DNA from: Marsupella aquatica
Taxonomy: Eukaryota > Marchantiophyta
Direction: 5' to 3'
Length of the DNA: 64,000 nucleotides
Assembly: GCA_973895155.1 (NCBI GenBank)
Contig: OZ316898.1
Span: forward strand, 9,672,001 to 9,736,000
A program made the translations under genes and the position numbers. Of the stretch, positions 61,866-64,000 are shown piece by piece. Position 1 is the first letter of the stretch, and every line of letters starts with the position of its first letter. The notes beneath the pieces are model-generated. The model had not been told where the DNA came from. It did not search any database and was given only the letters and a program-made list of their open reading frames with translations.

Positions 61866-62036
61866 GGTAATATCCCTCGATTCGTTTGTGGTTGCGGCCC
61901 TGGAAGCGAATATATAATTATATTATTATTGTGGAGAAATGGCGAGTCAGAACAGGAGGACACGGTGGGCAGCGGACACGTTGGAGCCCTTATTTTTTTT
62001 CCACCTCTGTGGAGCGATATGGACCTCAAAATGATG
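61866..62036. other. Short spacer
   Basis: Nothing supported. Confidence 0.4.
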
Positions 62037-62575
62037 GTCTTCTCCGTCCCTGGGTGTAGCTTGCTGGAAAATTCATCTTTTAACAATCACTAGGGTCCTA
62101 CCCCCAAAAGTGATGGTTCCTGGGCTAAAAATCATGGTTCCCTCCCTCCCTCCCTTGGTGTAGCTTGCTGGAAAAAATCATTTATTAGGGAGTCCCAATC
62201 TTTTTACTTCTCCTTCGTAGTCAGGGCTATTGACCCCCAAAAATTGCGGCCGAAACTACAGCCGGGACGTGGTTTATGGCCATGTGTAAACAATGGAGGT
62301 TGAACTTTGACAGGGCTTGCAACGAGTTGGCCTGCCGTGTGTGAAAACACCCGGGCAAAAAAGTGTGGTAGCCAACTCTGTGTCCCACACCACAATGTCT
62401 CGGCCTGACCGAAGTCCTGCATTGTTCAACGTTTGAGAAGCCCTATTACAATCACTGGAGTCCTACTCTAAAAATCATGGTTCTCTCTGGAAAATCATTT
62501 ATTGCAATCACCGGAGTCCTCTCAAAATCATGGTATTCTCCCTCCTTGGGTGTAGCTTGCTTGATTCATTTATTT
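62037..62575. repeat. Dispersed direct repeats around GGGTGTAGCTTGCT
   Basis: TTGGTGTAGCTTGCTGGAAA or variants occur near 62053, 62156 and 62558, each near AAAAATCATGGTTCCCTCCC and AATCACTGGAGTCCTAC-like blocks. This is a degenerate repeat with irregular spacing. Confidence 0.65.
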
Positions 62576-62639
62576 GGGGTGAACTGCAATTTTTCCAAGT
62601 GTCAAATCTTTTGTGCCCAAGTCTTAGGTGAACCCCACT

Positions 62640-62760
62640 TTGGGATGGGGTTTGTAGAAAAATTAGTCTACTAATGACACTTGAACTTGGAACCTCACTT
62701 GCTGCAATGAGTATTACTACTGCTGGGGCACTAGGCTATGCTAGTTGGGATGACTATTGT
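62640..62760 (-). mobile_element. SINE-like tRNA-related head, minus strand
   Basis: On the minus strand an A-box-like TAGCCTAGTGCCCCAG and a B-box-like GAGGTTCCAAGTTCAAGTG are spaced as in tRNA genes. They are followed by a body that would include the repeats at 62450-62640. No cloverleaf was confirmed. Confidence 0.4.
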
Positions 62761-62904
62761 TGAACCAATACTGCACTTATCTGTATCCATGCTGACAGGT
62801 AGTGTAGGAAAATGTGATGACATAAACCTTTATGCCTTCACCTCCTTTGGGAAATGACAAAGCTTAAGTCATACTCTTTTACACTTGGCATCCAACATCA
62901 TCCA

Positions 62905-63090
62905 TCCAGGAGCATTGATCCAGCAGCAGCAGGGGATCCAACATCAGCAGCAGCAAGGTGGCAGCAGCAAGCATATGGAGAGGCTCAACTTTAAGCTTCA
63001 ATTTGCAGCATTGAGCTCAAGTAGCAGCATTAATAAGAGCTTTTGGCAGTAGTCAGCAGCAGCATCTAGCAGCATTGATCAAGAGCATTT
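62905..63090. repeat. CAG-rich imperfect trinucleotide stretch
   Basis: Clusters of CAGCAGCAG and GTAGCAGCAT words in several phases. A related fragment lies near 16815. No long frame is supported. Confidence 0.7.
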
Positions 63091-63648
63091 TACTGGAGTC
63101 ACAGTGATTTTTATTTTTTGACTAAAAGGTTTTTTCAAACACTACTTTTAAGGTAACTCAAAATTTAAAGCTACAAGGCTAATTGGCCTTTCTTTTTTTC
63201 ATATGATGCTTACATGGCAAGCTCTAATAGGTAAAAAAAAATGGGTTTCTTAGAAACAAAAGCGTGGATGGACCGAGACATTGTCCCTGCCCATCCCCGT
63301 GGACTGTGTAAGCCAATCCTTGCTTTTACACCGAAAAGAAAAAGGAACCTATTGCAGATCACAGTTAACTACTTTGATTACCTTGGGGAGAAAGTAGTCA
63401 AGACATCATGGTGATCTTGAGTAATGACATGACGTCTTCAAGGTTGTCCAGTTACCAAGGAAACCGGCTAGGTATTGTAATTGAAACCTGTTGCAAATGA
63501 TAAGGAGACAGTTTACAGGTCACATTTAAATCAAAAGTGTAAACAATGTTATCTAAATCCAGTTTAAATAATTAAAGATTCCAAGCAGGTCCATCCAAGC
63601 TTTGCCAGTGCATCTGGGCTTCAGTTTAGGGTTTCTCGAGACTGCAAG
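63091..63648. other. Spacer at the right end
   Basis: AT-rich; no gene signal except that it may hold the 3' UTR of the candidate minus-strand exon beginning at 63649. Confidence 0.4.
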
Positions 63649-63891
63649 TTACTGTGTAACATGCATTGCATGACATTCATTGCACTGTAAAGGTCGGCGC
63701 AGGGGAGGGCAACACTTGGGGGAAGTGCCTGAAAAGCTGCGCTGACTTTCAACAAGGGCTGCTGTGATCTGTGGGACCATTAATAATATTTCGGTTGTCC
63801 ACAGCTCAGGACTTGCATTCTGAATGAGACCCACAATGCGCAACAGAACGATGGTGTCGCTCAGGGCAGGGCTGACTGGCTGATGAGTGAG
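63649..63891 (-). CDS. Candidate terminal exon of an unidentified minus-strand gene, cut by the window edge
   Basis: On the minus strand a good acceptor (TTTCCTTGCAG, just above 63891) opens a phase-0 frame of 80 codons ending in TAA at 63649. It starts LTHQPVSPALSDTIVLLRIV and continues with QNASPELWTTEILLMVPQIT. Its alternating hydrophobic pattern would suit a helical repeat or HEAT-like C-terminus, but no family is recognised. No upstream exon can be found in the ~110 bp left before the window edge. It might be chance. Confidence 0.35.
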   Translation of the reverse strand, partial: LTHQPVSPALSDTIVLLRIVGLIQNASPELWTTEILLMVPQITAALVESQRSFSGTSPKCCPPLRRPLQCNECHAMHVTQ

Positions 63892-64000
63892 CTGCAAGGA
63901 AAGTATTACGAAAGAAGGTGGCTGGAGCGGATGAGATCGTTAATTACGGAATAACATCGCAGCCTTCTGTCATGATTGTTCTGCACTTCAGCTGCTGACG

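Overview
The window looks like nuclear DNA of a land plant or close streptophyte relative. It carries three plant-type genes split by many short GT-AG introns (8 to 11 coding exons each), pyrimidine or GA microsatellites at their 5' ends, tRNA-derived SINE-like sequences, a short-LTR retroelement, and long intergenic stretches full of minisatellites. The sequence alone does not fix the lineage. Short introns combined with very repeat-rich spacers would suit a non-seed plant, but that is an impression only.

Layout. (1) 0.57-4.02 kb, minus strand: a ten-exon gene for a mitochondrial pentatricopeptide-type protein resembling Arabidopsis At4g35850, with a nine-copy tandem array (4.25-5.44 kb) against its 5' end. 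(2) 5.4-9.25 kb: repeat-rich spacer and the 5' region of the next gene. (3) 9.25-14.07 kb, plus strand: an eleven-exon WD40 gene of the CreC/WDR20 type. (4) 14-51 kb: about 37 kb without a convincing intact gene. It is made of minisatellites (about 184, 63, 240, 100, 54 and 137 bp units), a dispersed ~250 bp family, an LTR element with perfect 5-bp target duplications (28.72-32.31 kb), a retroposon with a 13-bp target duplication (32.57-34.15 kb) and a candidate terminal-inverted-repeat element (47.6-48.9 kb). (5) 53.05-57.51 kb, plus strand: an eight-exon plant O-fucosyltransferase-like (GT106/DUF246) gene with a type II membrane anchor. (6) 57.5-64 kb: more repeats and SINE-like sequences, and a possible last exon of a minus-strand gene that runs off the right edge.

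The three genes have no evident shared pathway: organelle RNA or translation factor, deubiquitinase-type regulator, and Golgi glycosyltransferase. All three exon models were assembled by hand. In each, every junction keeps GT/AG and the reading phase, and the summed CDS is divisible by three (1149, 1626 and 1560 nt including stop).

No new multi-gene system was found. The most interesting structure is the LTR element at 28.7-32.3 kb. Its primer binding site appears complementary to the 5' half of tRNA-Ile, and its one difference from the tRNA gene falls at the wobble base, which is inosine in the mature tRNA. It is also nested inside one copy of a tandem duplication.
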